Source of the DNA: Rhizobiaceae bacterium
Lineage (GTDB): Bacteria > Pseudomonadota > Alphaproteobacteria > Rhizobiales > Rhizobiaceae
Length of the DNA stretch: 64,000 nt
Direction: 5' to 3'
Assembly: GCA_019635795.1 (NCBI GenBank)
Contig: JAHBYV010000018.1
Coordinates: forward strand, 1 to 64,000
Numbering within the stretch: the stretch's first letter is position 1; the number at the start of each line of letters is the position of its first letter. This document shows, one piece after another, positions 28,076 to 38,000 of this stretch. The position numbers and the translations under genes are program-made. The notes beneath the pieces are model-generated. The model was not told the origin of the DNA. It saw only the letters and a program-made list of their open reading frames with translations, and did not search any database.

Positions 28076-28990
28076 TTGGCGCGCAGCCTGGCCCTTTCTC
28101 ATCTGGTTCGTGCTGAGGACAGCACGTGGTTTGGCGTGTGGGGACTTTTCCACCTCCGCAGCGCATTTCAGCCAATATTTTCCTTCTCCAATGGCAAGCT
28201 TTCGATCTACGCCTTTGAAGGGTTGATACGGCCATCGCGCGACGGTGAACTGCTATCGCCAGCTGCGTTTTTCAGCACGTTTACCGCACTCGAGCGCTTT
28301 CATGTTGAAACACTGACGCGCAACCTTCATCTGCTGAACGCCGCCCAATGCCTGAGCGAGACCAGCTCGATCTTTGTCAATTTCGATCCGGCAGTGTTTG
28401 TGGAGACGGCAATGGCAGAAACGGCGCTGCGCGACATGCGGCTGGTGCTGCATGAGGCGAAAATCGATCCGCAGCGGATCGTCTGCGAAGTCACAGAAAA
28501 CCGTGTCGCTTCGGATGAAAAATTCGCCGAGCTTGTAAAAGCGCTGCGAGACCACGGCTTTCGCATTGCGGTCGATGATTATGGCGCAGATGACTCCGAC
28601 ATGAGCCGCGTGCAGGAATTGTCGCCCGATATTGTGAAATTCGATGCCATCTGGATCACCCGCCTGATGGAAACCGGCGCTGGCATTGCATTATTGCGGG
28701 CAATGGTCGGCGAATTTGAGCAGCGCGGTATCTCCACGCTGTTCGAAGGCCTGGAAGAGCCTTGGCACGTTGAGGTCGCCGCGAGCTGCGGCGTTTCGAT
28801 GGTTCAGGGCTATGCACTCGGACGACCGCAAACTGTGCCTGCAAATTTTGAAACCTTCGACATGCCGGGCATCGCTGAGACGGCGGTGGAGCCTGACGTA
28901 AATGAGGAAACAGTCGAGCATGAAAGGCTTGTCGCGGTTGGTGGCCGCGCGCGCCGCGTGTTTGGACGCCGGATTCGCAAACATCGCTGA
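28076..28990 (+). CDS. EAL domain protein (c-di-GMP phosphodiesterase-like)
   Basis: A protein of about 304 residues with one EAL domain (about 30-260), no sensor domain and no membrane helix. Catalytic-type residues are mostly present: EGLIRP in place of the EALLR signature (the metal-binding Glu is retained), NFDP (Asn), CEVTENR (Glu), VDDYGADD (both Asp), VKFD (Lys), FEGLEE (Glu) and MVQGYALGRPQ (Gln). It may hydrolyse cyclic di-GMP, although the EGL signature makes activity uncertain. The start is a TTG at 28076, placed by a GAGGA site 5 bases before it. The next gene starts 6 bases after the stop and is a degenerate homologue. Confidence 0.8.
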   Translation: MARSLALSHLVRAEDSTWFGVWGLFHLRSAFQPIFSFSNGKLSIYAFEGLIRPSRDGELLSPAAFFSTFTALERFHVETLTRNLHLLNAAQCLSETSSIFVNFDPAVFVETAMAETALRDMRLVLHEAKIDPQRIVCEVTENRVASDEKFAELVKALRDHGFRIAVDDYGADDSDMSRVQELSPDIVKFDAIWITRLMETGAGIALLRAMVGEFEQRGISTLFEGLEEPWHVEVAASCGVSMVQGYALGRPQTVPANFETFDMPGIAETAVEPDVNEETVEHERLVAVGGRARRVFGRRIRKHR

Positions 28991-28996
28991 AGACAC

Positions 28997-29764
28997 ATGG
29001 ATACAATAATTTCGGACGAAATTGGCGTGCAATACGCCGTGATGGGCCACTACCGCCTGCACACGCTTTACAGGCAGGTCTTCGCGTCGCATGTTGCGGG
29101 TCTGTTGTCGCCGCTGGCGCTACAGGCCGAACTGGTCGTTTCGCGCGACGGAGTGCCGGTGTCAGAGCGGGTTGAGGCGGACCGTCAGATCGGGCTGCAG
29201 CTTGCCATACGAAATCTTGCGCAAAGCGATGGTGCGGAGCTCGATCTGTTTGTTGATTTGCCAGATGGGCAGGGCGCGATTGACGATCTTGCCGATGAAT
29301 TGGCGGCAGCGGAACTTGAGCCTTCGCGTGTAACGGTATTTCTGGATAGTGCGGAAGAGGCGGTTGCTTTGCGGCTGCGCGAAACCGGGGTGAATCTCGG
29401 CCTTGCTGCACGGCTCAATGATGAGAAGCTGGCAGACAGCTTTGCGGCATGTGCGCCGCAAACCATCCGGATCGACGGCGATTGGTTGAGACGCGCTGCG
29501 GGCAGCCGGGAGCTTTCCGCGCTGTTGCGCCGGTTCATGGAAACCTGCCGGGATGCGCGGGCGAACGTGTTCGCAAATGACATCGGCGAGGCTTATGTGC
29601 TGACATATGCTCTGGAACTGGGCGTCGATTTCCTGGCCGGCGAAGCGCTAAGGCCGGCACAGGCACCCGGCGCGGCAATGGATCTGGAACCGCTGGCAAC
29701 GGAAGGGCTGAAAGCTGGCGCTGATAATGTCGTGCCATTTGCGCGACGCCAGAGCATAATCTGA
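28997..29764 (+). CDS. Degenerate EAL-like protein
   Basis: A 255-residue protein 6 bp behind the EAL gene, so very probably co-transcribed. It follows the EAL domain outline: an N-terminal LHTLYRQVFA...LSPLALQAELVVSRDG in place of the catalytic start, a central segment on the NLGLAARLNDEKL theme, and an end FLAGEALRP resembling the GYALGRP end of EAL domains. The EAL Glu, DDFG aspartates and catalytic Lys are not recognisable, so it is expected to be catalytically dead and may bind c-di-GMP or partner with the neighbour. This is inference from sequence and context; the similarity is weak. Confidence 0.6.
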   Translation: MDTIISDEIGVQYAVMGHYRLHTLYRQVFASHVAGLLSPLALQAELVVSRDGVPVSERVEADRQIGLQLAIRNLAQSDGAELDLFVDLPDGQGAIDDLADELAAAELEPSRVTVFLDSAEEAVALRLRETGVNLGLAARLNDEKLADSFAACAPQTIRIDGDWLRRAAGSRELSALLRRFMETCRDARANVFANDIGEAYVLTYALELGVDFLAGEALRPAQAPGAAMDLEPLATEGLKAGADNVVPFARRQSII

Positions 29765-29832
29765 CCTGACGGAACACTGGTGCGCCTGCCATGTTGATTG
29801 CGCAGGCGCAACACACAGGCGGAGCAGGCAGC

Positions 29833-30162
29833 ATGTATAGGCTGATAACAGGCGTGGCGCTCGGGTTGCTGCTGGCTGGCCCCGCGCACGCCATTTCCCG
29901 ATACCAGACAATGAGCATGAGTTGTGCGCAGGTGCAGGCAGCGTTGAAACGAGACGGCGCGGCAATATTGCGTTGGCAATCGAAACGTACGCCCGGATTG
30001 CCGCTTTACGGGCGCTATGTGAGCGACCAGCGCTTTTGCGAATTCGGGCAGGTAATCGACCTCGACACTGTTCCAACGGCAGATAATCCGGCCTGCACGG
30101 TCAGGCAATGCATACAGGCTGATGTCGAGAACATGCCGCCGCTCTTGATGCCGGGCCGCTAA
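29833..30162 (+). CDS. Small exported protein of unknown function
   Basis: A 109-residue protein with a signal peptide (MYRLITGVALGLLLAGPAHA, 1-20) and four cysteines in the mature part (SCAQV, RFCEF, PACTV, RQCIQ), suggesting a disulfide-bonded periplasmic protein. The start at 29833 was chosen over the upstream ATG because the signal peptide begins there. Similar small proteins occur in Hyphomicrobiales; no function is known to me. It stops at 30160-30162, overlapping the ogt stop on the other strand. Confidence 0.75.
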   Translation: MYRLITGVALGLLLAGPAHAISRYQTMSMSCAQVQAALKRDGAAILRWQSKRTPGLPLYGRYVSDQRFCEFGQVIDLDTVPTADNPACTVRQCIQADVENMPPLLMPGR

Positions 30163-30704
30163 AACGCGAACGAAGCCTGAGCCGGGGCGGGCGGCGCGAG
30201 GCTAACGCCTTCCAGCGCGAGCAGCATTTGCTTGGTGAGCGTCCCGCCCGGTGCGGAAAACCCGCCGATTTTGCCACCTGCCGCCAGAATGCGATGGCAG
30301 GGCACGATGATTGGAACAGGGTTCGCGCCAAGGGCCTGCCCGGTTTGTTGGGCCATGCCGGGATGACCCGCGGTGGCGGCAAGTTCGCCATAGGTGGTGG
30401 TTTCGCCGAAACGCAGCTTTCTGGCCGCGGCATATATATCGCGCCGAAACGCATCAATGTCGCCGGGATCGACGAAAACCTCATCGAACTCGATCTTTTC
30501 GCCCGCCGCGTAGCGCCGCAAAAGCTCGACAACAGCCGCGACAGATTGCGGCAGGGCCGCAAAATCGACCGGCACGCCCAGCCGTTCGAGGCGCTTTTTC
30601 ACTGCCGCAGGGTCGCCTTGAGGCGTGCAAAGCCTTGTAATTGCAAGCTCTCGCCAAGCAATTCCCATCCACCCAAGCTCAGTTTCGAATATATGATGCG
30701 GCAT
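30159..30704 (-). CDS. ogt: Methylated-DNA--protein-cysteine S-methyltransferase
   Basis: Ogt transfers the methyl group from O6-methylguanine in DNA to its own cysteine. The start at 30704 (MPHHIFETELGW) gives 181 residues; the longer open frame upstream lies opposite the lytic transglycosylase gene. The active-site PCHR (Cys136) sits in NPVPIIVPCHRILAAGGKIGGF, preceded by the recognition helix FGETTTYGELAATAG. The usual ARAVG motif reads AQQTG here. It is transcribed on the opposite strand to its neighbours, its stop overlapping that of the upstream exported-protein gene by 3 bases. Confidence 0.93.
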   Translation of the reverse strand: MPHHIFETELGWMGIAWRELAITRLCTPQGDPAAVKKRLERLGVPVDFAALPQSVAAVVELLRRYAAGEKIEFDEVFVDPGDIDAFRRDIYAAARKLRFGETTTYGELAATAGHPGMAQQTGQALGANPVPIIVPCHRILAAGGKIGGFSAPGGTLTKQMLLALEGVSLAPPAPAQASFAF

Positions 30705-30870
30705 TCGACTCTCTTTTGACGCGCACCGTAGCACGAGCTTCGCCAAGCACAAAACAGGAACAATTTGGTTGAGCGCGCATGAGGCAAGCAACCCCAACGG
30801 GAAAAGCGCAGCCCGATTCCTCGAATAGGTTGCCCGAGGCAATTGGGTCATGTATTTGCACGGGTGACCC

Positions 30871-31713
30871 ATGGAGCGCGACCGTTTGCAGCGAGTGCGA
30901 AAATTCATAGTGCCGATGATGCTGGCTGCCTGTGGCGGCATAGCAGGCTGCGCGACCAGCGGCGATGGTGCCATCCTGGCGGATGCAGCCCCGACAAGCA
31001 CGGTTGAGGATGTGGCATTGCCCCAGGAAGTGGCGTTGTTGCCGCAGGCTAACCCGGCATTCAGCCCGTCCGAACTTGCAGCGCGCAGTCTGGCTGCAGA
31101 GGTTGAGCAGAACGCGGCGCTGCCTTCCGCCTATTCGGGCGCAACGGTCGCGGACCAGACCGCGACATCGGCAATAGGTTCGACAACGCAAGTTTCCTAT
31201 GCCAGCGCATCGGCCCCGGTGGTTCTGGCTTCCGCAAATACAAACAGCAACGATGAAGCATTGGCGCGGCGTATGCGCCCGGAGGCTGTGCATCCGCCTC
31301 AGGGCAAACTGGTGCAGGCCGGCCCGGTGGACGCGCGCAGTCCTGAACTAGAACACCTCATCAAGACTTATGCCGAACATTACGAAGTGCCGGTTTCGCT
31401 GGTGCGCCGTGTGGCAAAGCGCGAAAGCACGCTGAACCCGAAGGCCCGCAACGGTCCCTATTGGGGGCTCATGCAGATAAGCCACGCAACCGCGCGTGGC
31501 ATGGGCTACAGGGGCGAACCGTCCGGCCTTCTCGATGCTGAGACAAATCTGAAATACGCCGTGCGTTATCTACGCGGGGCGCTTCTCGTAGCCAAGGGCG
31601 ACGAAGCCACCGCCGACCGGCTTTACCAACGCGGCTATTATTACGACGCCAAGCGCATGGGCCTGCTCGAAGCCACGGGTTTAGGCCGGGATCGGACGCG
31701 CAGTAGGTTTTAG
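30871..31713 (+). CDS. Lytic transglycosylase lipoprotein (SLT domain)
   Basis: A 280-residue lipoprotein with lipobox GIAGC (Cys27), a Ser/Ala-rich linker (to about residue 150), and an SLT domain at about 160-270. The catalytic glutamate is E185 in VAKRESTLNPKA, followed by GPYWGLMQISHATARGMGY, the substrate-binding pattern. It cleaves peptidoglycan to 1,6-anhydro-muropeptides in the periplasm, probably from the outer membrane. The protein ends with a short basic tail (DRTRSRF). Confidence 0.88.
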   Translation: MERDRLQRVRKFIVPMMLAACGGIAGCATSGDGAILADAAPTSTVEDVALPQEVALLPQANPAFSPSELAARSLAAEVEQNAALPSAYSGATVADQTATSAIGSTTQVSYASASAPVVLASANTNSNDEALARRMRPEAVHPPQGKLVQAGPVDARSPELEHLIKTYAEHYEVPVSLVRRVAKRESTLNPKARNGPYWGLMQISHATARGMGYRGEPSGLLDAETNLKYAVRYLRGALLVAKGDEATADRLYQRGYYYDAKRMGLLEATGLGRDRTRSRF

Positions 31714-31991
31714 TAAACCGAGGCACCTTATGTGATTAATGATGAACCTGCCACTCCTGATTTTAGTATGGAGTCGGCAGAATCTGGCACGCAACTTTGC
31801 CGTCTACTACGAGCTCCCAAATAGGAAAAAAAATTAACGCCAATTGCGCGCTGTCAAAATGCCAGGAGCTTTTGATCGTGGAATTGCTCTCAGACGTATT
31901 GCGATTAAACCTTAGGTATGTTTTTTTTGTGAGTTCGGAGATTGTTCCGGCTGCAATTCCGAAATAAATAGTAATTGTGAAAGTATATCAA

Positions 31992-33893
31992 ATGCAGATA
32001 CATTCGATCAGGATTGAAAATTATCGATCGATTTTAATTCTTGAGACCATTCTTGATAAAACGACGGCAATTGTTGGTGGCAACAATGCAGGAAAATCTA
32101 CTGTTTTGAAGGCCATTGATCTATTCTTCTCCTCTTCGCCCAATATCTCTGTAAATGACTACTACATGCATGATACTTCGAGGACGATTTCTATCGCGAT
32201 AGAATTTTATCATCTTACCCCTGCCGAAAGTGCAGAGTTCGGCCACGCGATCCACAATCACAAGTTGAAGGTTGTCCGAGAATTTGGTGGCGAAGCAGGA
32301 CTTGCAGGCGAATACTCTGTTTTCGCTTATGTTAATCCCGATTTTGCAGATTTGCGCAAAGAGCGGAACGGCACAAACCGCCGAAGTATGTATGCTGCGT
32401 TGCGAAAGACTTATGACTTGCCACCAGCAAATGGAGATGAGATTGACGAAGCTCTGAGAGAATGGGAAAGGAGCAATCCAAAAAACCTAAATTATACAGT
32501 AGTTCAGAATTTCTTTGGTGCCAAGAATGTTGCTCTAGGAAAACTTACGAAGAAGACTTATGTTAGATTTGTTCCCGCAGTCAAAGATGCCTACGACGAA
32601 GTAAGTGACTCACGTAAAAGCCCGGTTGTTAATTTATTATCAGAGATTGTTAAGCAATCAATAGAAAATAGAAAGGAATATATACAATTTATTGAACGAT
32701 CTAACAATGAGTTATCAGCATTAACGGATCCAAATAATATTCCGCAGCTTTCCGATTTCGGCAGTAAACTTTCTCATTCTCTGCATAGATACTATAGTGA
32801 TACGAATCTGATTGCTGGTCTTAATACGGCAAATGAAATTTCTGTCAAACTTCCAACTCCAACAGTCAACGTTCTTCACCGTGGATTGCAGCTTGATATT
32901 GGTCAGGTGGGTCACGGTTTGCAAAGAGCTATTCTATTCTCCATCATTCAGTTTTTAGCGGAGCAACAGTCCCCACAGGATGATGAGACTCAACAAGCAG
33001 ATTTTGATCAGGCGCAAAGTGATATAATTCTTCTTATAGAAGAGCCGGAAATATACCAGCATCCGATCAAGCAAATATTGTTCTATCAGGCCTTTAAGGA
33101 TGTATCGGAGCATTTTAATAAACAAAATGGTATCCGAGTTCAGATAGTATATGCTACGCATTCCGAAAAGTTCATAGATATAGTTGATGTTGATAGAATT
33201 AGAGTTGTATCTAAGTGTGATGAAAACGGTGAGATCGGTACACGGTGCATGAATCTGAGTATAGATGATTTTACTCGCGACATGGCCTCCCATTTGAACG
33301 TACAGCCGATGTCCATTAACACATTTAGAGCGGGACTCCACATTTTTAGTAGAGAGATATCTGAAGGGTTCTTTGCGGATAAGGTAATACTAGTAGAAGG
33401 CGTTTCGGATAGAGAAATACTAAAGGCGGCCTATATTCGTAGTGGTATCGATCCTCTGCGAGAAGGTGTGGCAATAATACAGTGTGATGGAAAGACGAAA
33501 ATTGATAAGCCATTACTTGCGTTCAAGAAACTCGGCATTCGCGTATATCCGGTGTTCGACAATGACCGCTTGGGCAACAATAAGGAAGGAGCCATACGGC
33601 GGAATAGATTATTGCAATCAATAGTTGGTTGCCGGTGTATCGAAGACTTCCCGGTTGTATGGAGTCCGATTTTAACCTCTATCGACGGTAATCTTGAGTG
33701 CTATTTAAAGACAAGAATCGGCACGGAAGAATATGGACGAATTAAACAGCAAATTTGCGAACATTTTGGCGTTGGCGGAAATGAAGCATGCAAATCTCCG
33801 GCGGTGGTGTGCGGGATGCTGCAAGCGGGTATCCATAAAGGATTCACATTCCCCCTCTTTGACGAAATAATCAAGTATGTCGCGGCAATGTGA
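31992..33893 (+). CDS. OLD family ATP-dependent nuclease (solitary, class 1 type)
   Basis: A 633-residue protein of the overcoming-lysogenization-defect family: an ABC-type ATPase domain with Walker A GGNNAGKST (29-37), a Walker B region ILLIEEPEIYQHP, and a C-terminal TOPRIM nuclease domain with VILVEGVSDREIL (about 465-477) and VFDNDRL (about 521-527). OLD proteins act in phage defence; GajA-type members need an adjacent UvrD-like GajB, which is absent here, so it resembles class 1 (solitary) OLD. The reading frame is clearly richer in A+T and in non-core codons than both neighbours. Its start is set at ATG 31992; a GTG at 31977 is possible. Confidence 0.88.
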   Translation: MQIHSIRIENYRSILILETILDKTTAIVGGNNAGKSTVLKAIDLFFSSSPNISVNDYYMHDTSRTISIAIEFYHLTPAESAEFGHAIHNHKLKVVREFGGEAGLAGEYSVFAYVNPDFADLRKERNGTNRRSMYAALRKTYDLPPANGDEIDEALREWERSNPKNLNYTVVQNFFGAKNVALGKLTKKTYVRFVPAVKDAYDEVSDSRKSPVVNLLSEIVKQSIENRKEYIQFIERSNNELSALTDPNNIPQLSDFGSKLSHSLHRYYSDTNLIAGLNTANEISVKLPTPTVNVLHRGLQLDIGQVGHGLQRAILFSIIQFLAEQQSPQDDETQQADFDQAQSDIILLIEEPEIYQHPIKQILFYQAFKDVSEHFNKQNGIRVQIVYATHSEKFIDIVDVDRIRVVSKCDENGEIGTRCMNLSIDDFTRDMASHLNVQPMSINTFRAGLHIFSREISEGFFADKVILVEGVSDREILKAAYIRSGIDPLREGVAIIQCDGKTKIDKPLLAFKKLGIRVYPVFDNDRLGNNKEGAIRRNRLLQSIVGCRCIEDFPVVWSPILTSIDGNLECYLKTRIGTEEYGRIKQQICEHFGVGGNEACKSPAVVCGMLQAGIHKGFTFPLFDEIIKYVAAM

Positions 33894-33916
33894 AAATGCG
33901 TAACTGGTTGCTCACG

Positions 33917-36900
33917 TTAAAAATACTCCTGCAGTCGCCTCACCTCAAGGCTGCCCGCCTTCAATGCAGCAATTGCTTCGGCGGCGGCGGCCATGCCCGC
34001 TAAGGTTGTATAGTACGGAACCTTCTGCATCAGAGTTGCGCGGCGCAGGGACTTGGAGTCCGAAACCGCCTTCTGTCCGTCGGTCGTGTTGAACACCAGA
34101 TGCACCTGACGGTTGCGGATCGCGTCCTCAATGTGCGGACGGCCTTCCAGAACCTTGTTCACCTTTTCAGCGGCCACGCCGTTTTCGGCGAGATAGCGCT
34201 GCGTGCCGCCTGTTGCCAGTATGCGGAAGCCGAGGTCGGCCAGACGCTTGATGGAAGGCAGGACGCCTTCCTTGTCTTCATCGCGCACCGACACAAACAC
34301 CGTGCCCGAACGGGGCAGATCTATTCCCGCGCCGAGCTGGCTTTTGGCGAAGGCTAGTGCAAAGTCGGTGTCCAGACCCATGACCTCGCCGGTCGATTTC
34401 ATTTCCGGCCCCAGCAGCGTGTCTACACCGGGGAAGCGGGCGAATGGGAACACGGCTTCCTTCACCGCTATGTGCTTGAGCGCGGTCGCGTCCACCTTCT
34501 TTCCGTAATGCGCAAAGGCTGCGTCCAGCGATTCACCGGCCATTATCCGCGCTGCGATCTTGGCAATCGGGCGGCCTATGGCCTTGGCAACAAATGGCAC
34601 CGTGCGGCTTGCGCGCGGGTTCACTTCCAGCACGTAAATCTGGCCATCCTTGATGGCGAACTGAACGTTCATCAACCCGCCGACCTTCAGCGCCAGCGCC
34701 ATTGCCTTGGCCTGCCGCTCCAACTCGGCCACCATTTCAGTGTCCAGTGTATAGGCGGGCAGGGAACACGCGGAATCGCCGGAATGGATGCCCGCTTCTT
34801 CTATGTGCTGCATCACGCCCGCGACATAGTTCGAAGTGCCATCCGACAGGCAGTCCACATCCACCTCGATTGCGCCGGACAGATATGAGTCAAACAGCAG
34901 CGGGTTCTTGCCCAGCAGCGTGTTGATCTGGCCCGTCTTGTCGTTCGGATATTTCTGCTTGATGTCTTCCGGCACCAGCCCCGGAACCGTGTCCAGCAGA
35001 TAGGTCTGCAACTGGCTCTCGTCGTGAATGATCTGCATCGCGCGGCCGCCCAGAACATAAGACGGGCGAACAACCAGCGGGAAGCCAAGCTCGCTGGCGA
35101 CAGTGCGCGCCTGTTCCACCGAATAGGCAATGCCGTTTTTCGGCTGGGTCAGCCCAAGCTTGCTCAGCAGCTTCTGGAAGCGGTCGCGGTCTTCCGCAAG
35201 GTCGATCGCGTCCGGCGACGTTCCCAATATCGGAATGCCCGCCTTTTCCAGCGCATCAGCCAGTTTCAGCGGCGTCTGGCCGCCAAACTGCACGATGACG
35301 CCGTGCAACGTGCCCTTTGCCTGTTCGGCACGCAGGATTTCCAGAACATCTTCCGCCGTCAACGGCTCGAAATAGAGACGGTCTGACGTGTCATAGTCGG
35401 TTGAAACCGTTTCCGGGTTACAGTTGACCATGATCGCTTCATAGTCTGCCTCGCGCAGCGCGAAGGCTGCATGGCAGCAGCAATAATCGAACTCGATGCC
35501 CTGACCAATGCGGTTCGGACCGCCGCCGAGGATCACGACCTTCTTGCGGTCGGAAACCTGAGCCTCGTCGTCCAGCGCGCCCGCAAACGGAACCTCATAG
35601 GTCGAATACATATAGGCTGTGGGCGAGGCGAATTCTGCAGCGCATGTGTCTATGCGCTTGAACACGGGGTGGACGTCGAGCTTCTGGCGCGCGGCGCGCA
35701 CCGTGTCCGCATCGCCGCCCGTGAGCGAGCCAAGGCGCGCATCGGAAAAGCCCATAGCCTTCAACATGCGCAGATTCGTGGCGTCCTGCGGCAATCCATG
35801 CTCGCGAATGCGCTCTTCCATCGCAATGATGCCGGCGATCTGTTCCAGGAACCACGGGTCGATCCGGCACATCTGATGCACGTCTTCCAGCGAGGTGCCC
35901 ATGCGTATGGCTTGCGCCACCATGCGCAGCCGGTCAGGCGTTGGCGTGCCGAGCGCGGCGCGGATCGCATTCTTGTCCTCGCCCTGTCCAAGGCCCGGAA
36001 TCTCGATCTCATCAAGACCGGTCAGGCCGGTTTCCAGACCACGCAGAGCCTTCTGCAACGACTCCTGAAACGTGCGGCCAATCGCCATGACTTCGCCAAC
36101 CGACTTCATGGCAGTTGTCAGAACCGGCTCGGCTCCGGGGAATTTCTCGAATGCAAAGCGCGGGATCTTGGTGACAACATAGTCAATCGACGGCTCGAAG
36201 CTGGCAGGCGTCGCGCCCCCGGTAATGTCGTTTTCCAGCTCGTCCAGCGTATAGCCGACGGCAAGCTTCGCCGCGATCTTGGCAATGGGAAAGCCGGTGG
36301 CTTTCGATGCCAGAGCCGATGAGCGCGACACGCGCGGGTTCATCTCGATGACAACCAGACGGCCATCTGCCGGATTTACCGCGAATTGCACGTTCGAACC
36401 GCCGGTTTCAACGCCGATCTCGCGCAACACTGCAATCGAGGCGTTGCGCATGATCTGGTATTCCTTGTCCGTCAGCGTGAGGGCAGGGGCGACGGTTATG
36501 GAGTCGCCCGTGTGCACGCCCATAGGATCAATGTTCTCGATGGAGCAGACGATGATGCAGTTGTCCGCCTTGTCGCGAACAACTTCCATCTCATATTCCT
36601 TCCAGCCCAGAACGCTTTCTTCAATCAGCACTTCCGTTGTCGGCGAAGCGTCCAGCCCCGACTGCACAATGTCGAAGAATTCAGCGCGGTTATAGGCAAT
36701 GCCGCCGCCTGTGCCGCCCATCGTGAAAGATGGGCGAATAATCGCGGGCAAGCCGACATGATCCAGCGCCTGCGCGGCGACGGCCATTGCGTGCCCTATG
36801 TAGCGCTGCTTGCGGTCCGTTTCGCCAAGGTTCCAGCGGGTTTCCAGCGCGTCCAGCGCAGCGTCGAGGTCTGCCGGGTTTTCGGCCTTCAGCTTGGCGC

Positions 36901-37396
36901 GCTCGGCCTCATGCATCTTGCGGTCGGCGTCTTTCACCTCTGTCGCGTTTGCCAGCATGGAGCGCGGGGTTTCCAGCCCGATCTTCGCCATCGCCTCGCG
37001 GAACAGCGCGCGGTCTTCCGCCTTGTCAATTGCCTCGGCGTTGGCGCCGATCATTTCCACGTTGTAGCGGTCAAGCACACCCATGCGGCGCAGCGAAAGC
37101 GCGGTGTTCAGCGCGGTCTGGCCGCCCATGGTCGGCAGCAGCGCATCGGGGCGCTCGCGCGCAATGATCTTGGCAACAACTTCCGGCGTGATTGGTTCGA
37201 TATAGGTCGCATCGGCCAGTTCCGGGTCCGTCATGATCGTTGCGGGGTTGGAATTGACCAGAATGACGCGATAGCCCTCTTCGCGCAGCGCCTTGCATGC
37301 CTGCGTTCCGGAATAATCGAACTCGCAAGCCTGGCCGATAACAATCGGTCCCGCGCCGATGATCAGAATGGACTTGATGTCGGTGCGCTTTGGCAT
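33917..37396 (-). CDS. carB: Carbamoyl-phosphate synthase large subunit
   Basis: The 1159-residue large subunit makes carbamoyl phosphate from ammonia, bicarbonate and two ATP, for pyrimidine and arginine synthesis. Two homologous halves each hold an ATP-grasp domain (about 130-400 and 680-940), separated by the oligomerisation domain, with a C-terminal MGS-like allosteric domain (about 1010-1159) that ends in [17 protein letters not shown]. Recognisable: [25 protein letters not shown] at the N-terminus (shown in part), the second [20 protein letters not shown]. carA lies 3.3 kb upstream on the same strand, with other genes between. Confidence 0.98.
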   Translation of the reverse strand: MPKRTDIKSILIIGAGPIVIGQACEFDYSGTQACKALREEGYRVILVNSNPATIMTDPELADATYIEPITPEVVAKIIARERPDALLPTMGGQTALNTALSLRRMGVLDRYNVEMIGANAEAIDKAEDRALFREAMAKIGLETPRSMLANATEVKDADRKMHEAERAKLKAENPADLDAALDALETRWNLGETDRKQRYIGHAMAVAAQALDHVGLPAIIRPSFTMGGTGGGIAYNRAEFFDIVQSGLDASPTTEVLIEESVLGWKEYEMEVVRDKADNCIIVCSIENIDPMGVHTGDSITVAPALTLTDKEYQIMRNASIAVLREIGVETGGSNVQFAVNPADGRLVVIEMNPRVSRSSALASKATGFPIAKIAAKLAVGYTLDELENDITGGATPASFEPSIDYVVTKIPRFAFEKFPGAEPVLTTAMKSVGEVMAIGRTFQESLQKALRGLETGLTGLDEIEIPGLGQGEDKNAIRAALGTPTPDRLRMVAQAIRMGTSLEDVHQMCRIDPWFLEQIAGIIAMEERIREHGLPQDATNLRMLKAMGFSDARLGSLTGGDADTVRAARQKLDVHPVFKRIDTCAAEFASPTAYMYSTYEVPFAGALDDEAQVSDRKKVVILGGGPNRIGQGIEFDYCCCHAAFALREADYEAIMVNCNPETVSTDYDTSDRLYFEPLTAEDVLEILRAEQAKGTLHGVIVQFGGQTPLKLADALEKAGIPILGTSPDAIDLAEDRDRFQKLLSKLGLTQPKNGIAYSVEQARTVASELGFPLVVRPSYVLGGRAMQIIHDESQLQTYLLDTVPGLVPEDIKQKYPNDKTGQINTLLGKNPLLFDSYLSGAIEVDVDCLSDGTSNYVAGVMQHIEEAGIHSGDSACSLPAYTLDTEMVAELERQAKAMALALKVGGLMNVQFAIKDGQIYVLEVNPRASRTVPFVAKAIGRPIAKIAARIMAGESLDAAFAHYGKKVDATALKHIAVKEAVFPFARFPGVDTLLGPEMKSTGEVMGLDTDFALAFAKSQLGAGIDLPRSGTVFVSVRDEDKEGVLPSIKRLADLGFRILATGGTQRYLAENGVAAEKVNKVLEGRPHIEDAIRNRQVHLVFNTTDGQKAVSDSKSLRRATLMQKVPYYTTLAGMAAAAEAIAALKAGSLEVRRLQEYF

Positions 37397-37554
37397 TCGG
37401 TTATCCGTTTCATGGGCTTGCGCGAAAGAACGGCGCGGGTATGGCCCGTCCGGCTCGCAAGCAATATCTACTGTCAGGCTAGACGCGGCTTATAGGGGAG
37501 GAGTCGCCGAAGGGGAAGGCCGCAAATGCGCTTTTCCGTGAATGGTTTGTCGCG

Positions 37555-37935
37555 CTATTGCGCCGCCCCTTCATTATCACCCTCTGTTGAGGGCATTTCC
37601 TCGATACCGCCGGTTGTAGCCTCGATCAAATAGCGGGCGGCGGTCCAGCCCATGATCCGGGGATCGTCAACCGATTGAACCTTGCACCAGCTAACTCCGC
37701 TCACATCCGCGCAGCCGAGATTCAAAAAGCGCGCCCCGTTTTCGAACCGCGCTATGACAAGCCCCCCGACGGACGCGTTGGCGCGAATGTTCAACAGATC
37801 ATTCGGCGCAATGCCCGTCACTTCAACGATTGAGGAATCAGGCGCGGCAGTCTGCGCACCTGCTGACACTGTGGTCAGCAGGAGCAGTGAAAGCAGGGCC
37901 GGGAAGGCATGTGGTCTGGTCAATTTGAATCGCAC
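37555..37935 (-). CDS. Exported SH3-domain protein
   Basis: A 126-residue protein with a signal peptide (cleavage near SAGA, about residue 27) and one bacterial SH3-type domain (about 37-110): VTGIAPNDLLNIRANAS, then GARFLNLGCADVSGVSWCKV and MGWTAARYL. Such domains bind cell-wall peptides in the periplasm. The two cysteines probably pair. It lies on the same strand as mntH and carB, 65 bp after mntH. Confidence 0.82.
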   Translation of the reverse strand: MRFKLTRPHAFPALLSLLLLTTVSAGAQTAAPDSSIVEVTGIAPNDLLNIRANASVGGLVIARFENGARFLNLGCADVSGVSWCKVQSVDDPRIMGWTAARYLIEATTGGIEEMPSTEGDNEGAAQ

Positions 37936-38000
37936 AACTCAGAATTGCACAGAGTTTGGCGAAACTTCCAGACCGATTTTTGGCTAAGGTCGATTGCACC

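Noticed and set aside
30705..31001. N-terminal extension of the Ogt frame
   Set aside because: Overlaps the lytic transglycosylase gene and carries no family sequence; the Ogt start is at 30704.
36386..37495. Plus-strand frame of 369 residues opposite carB
   Set aside because: Shadow of carB; composition typical of antisense frames (His/Arg-rich).
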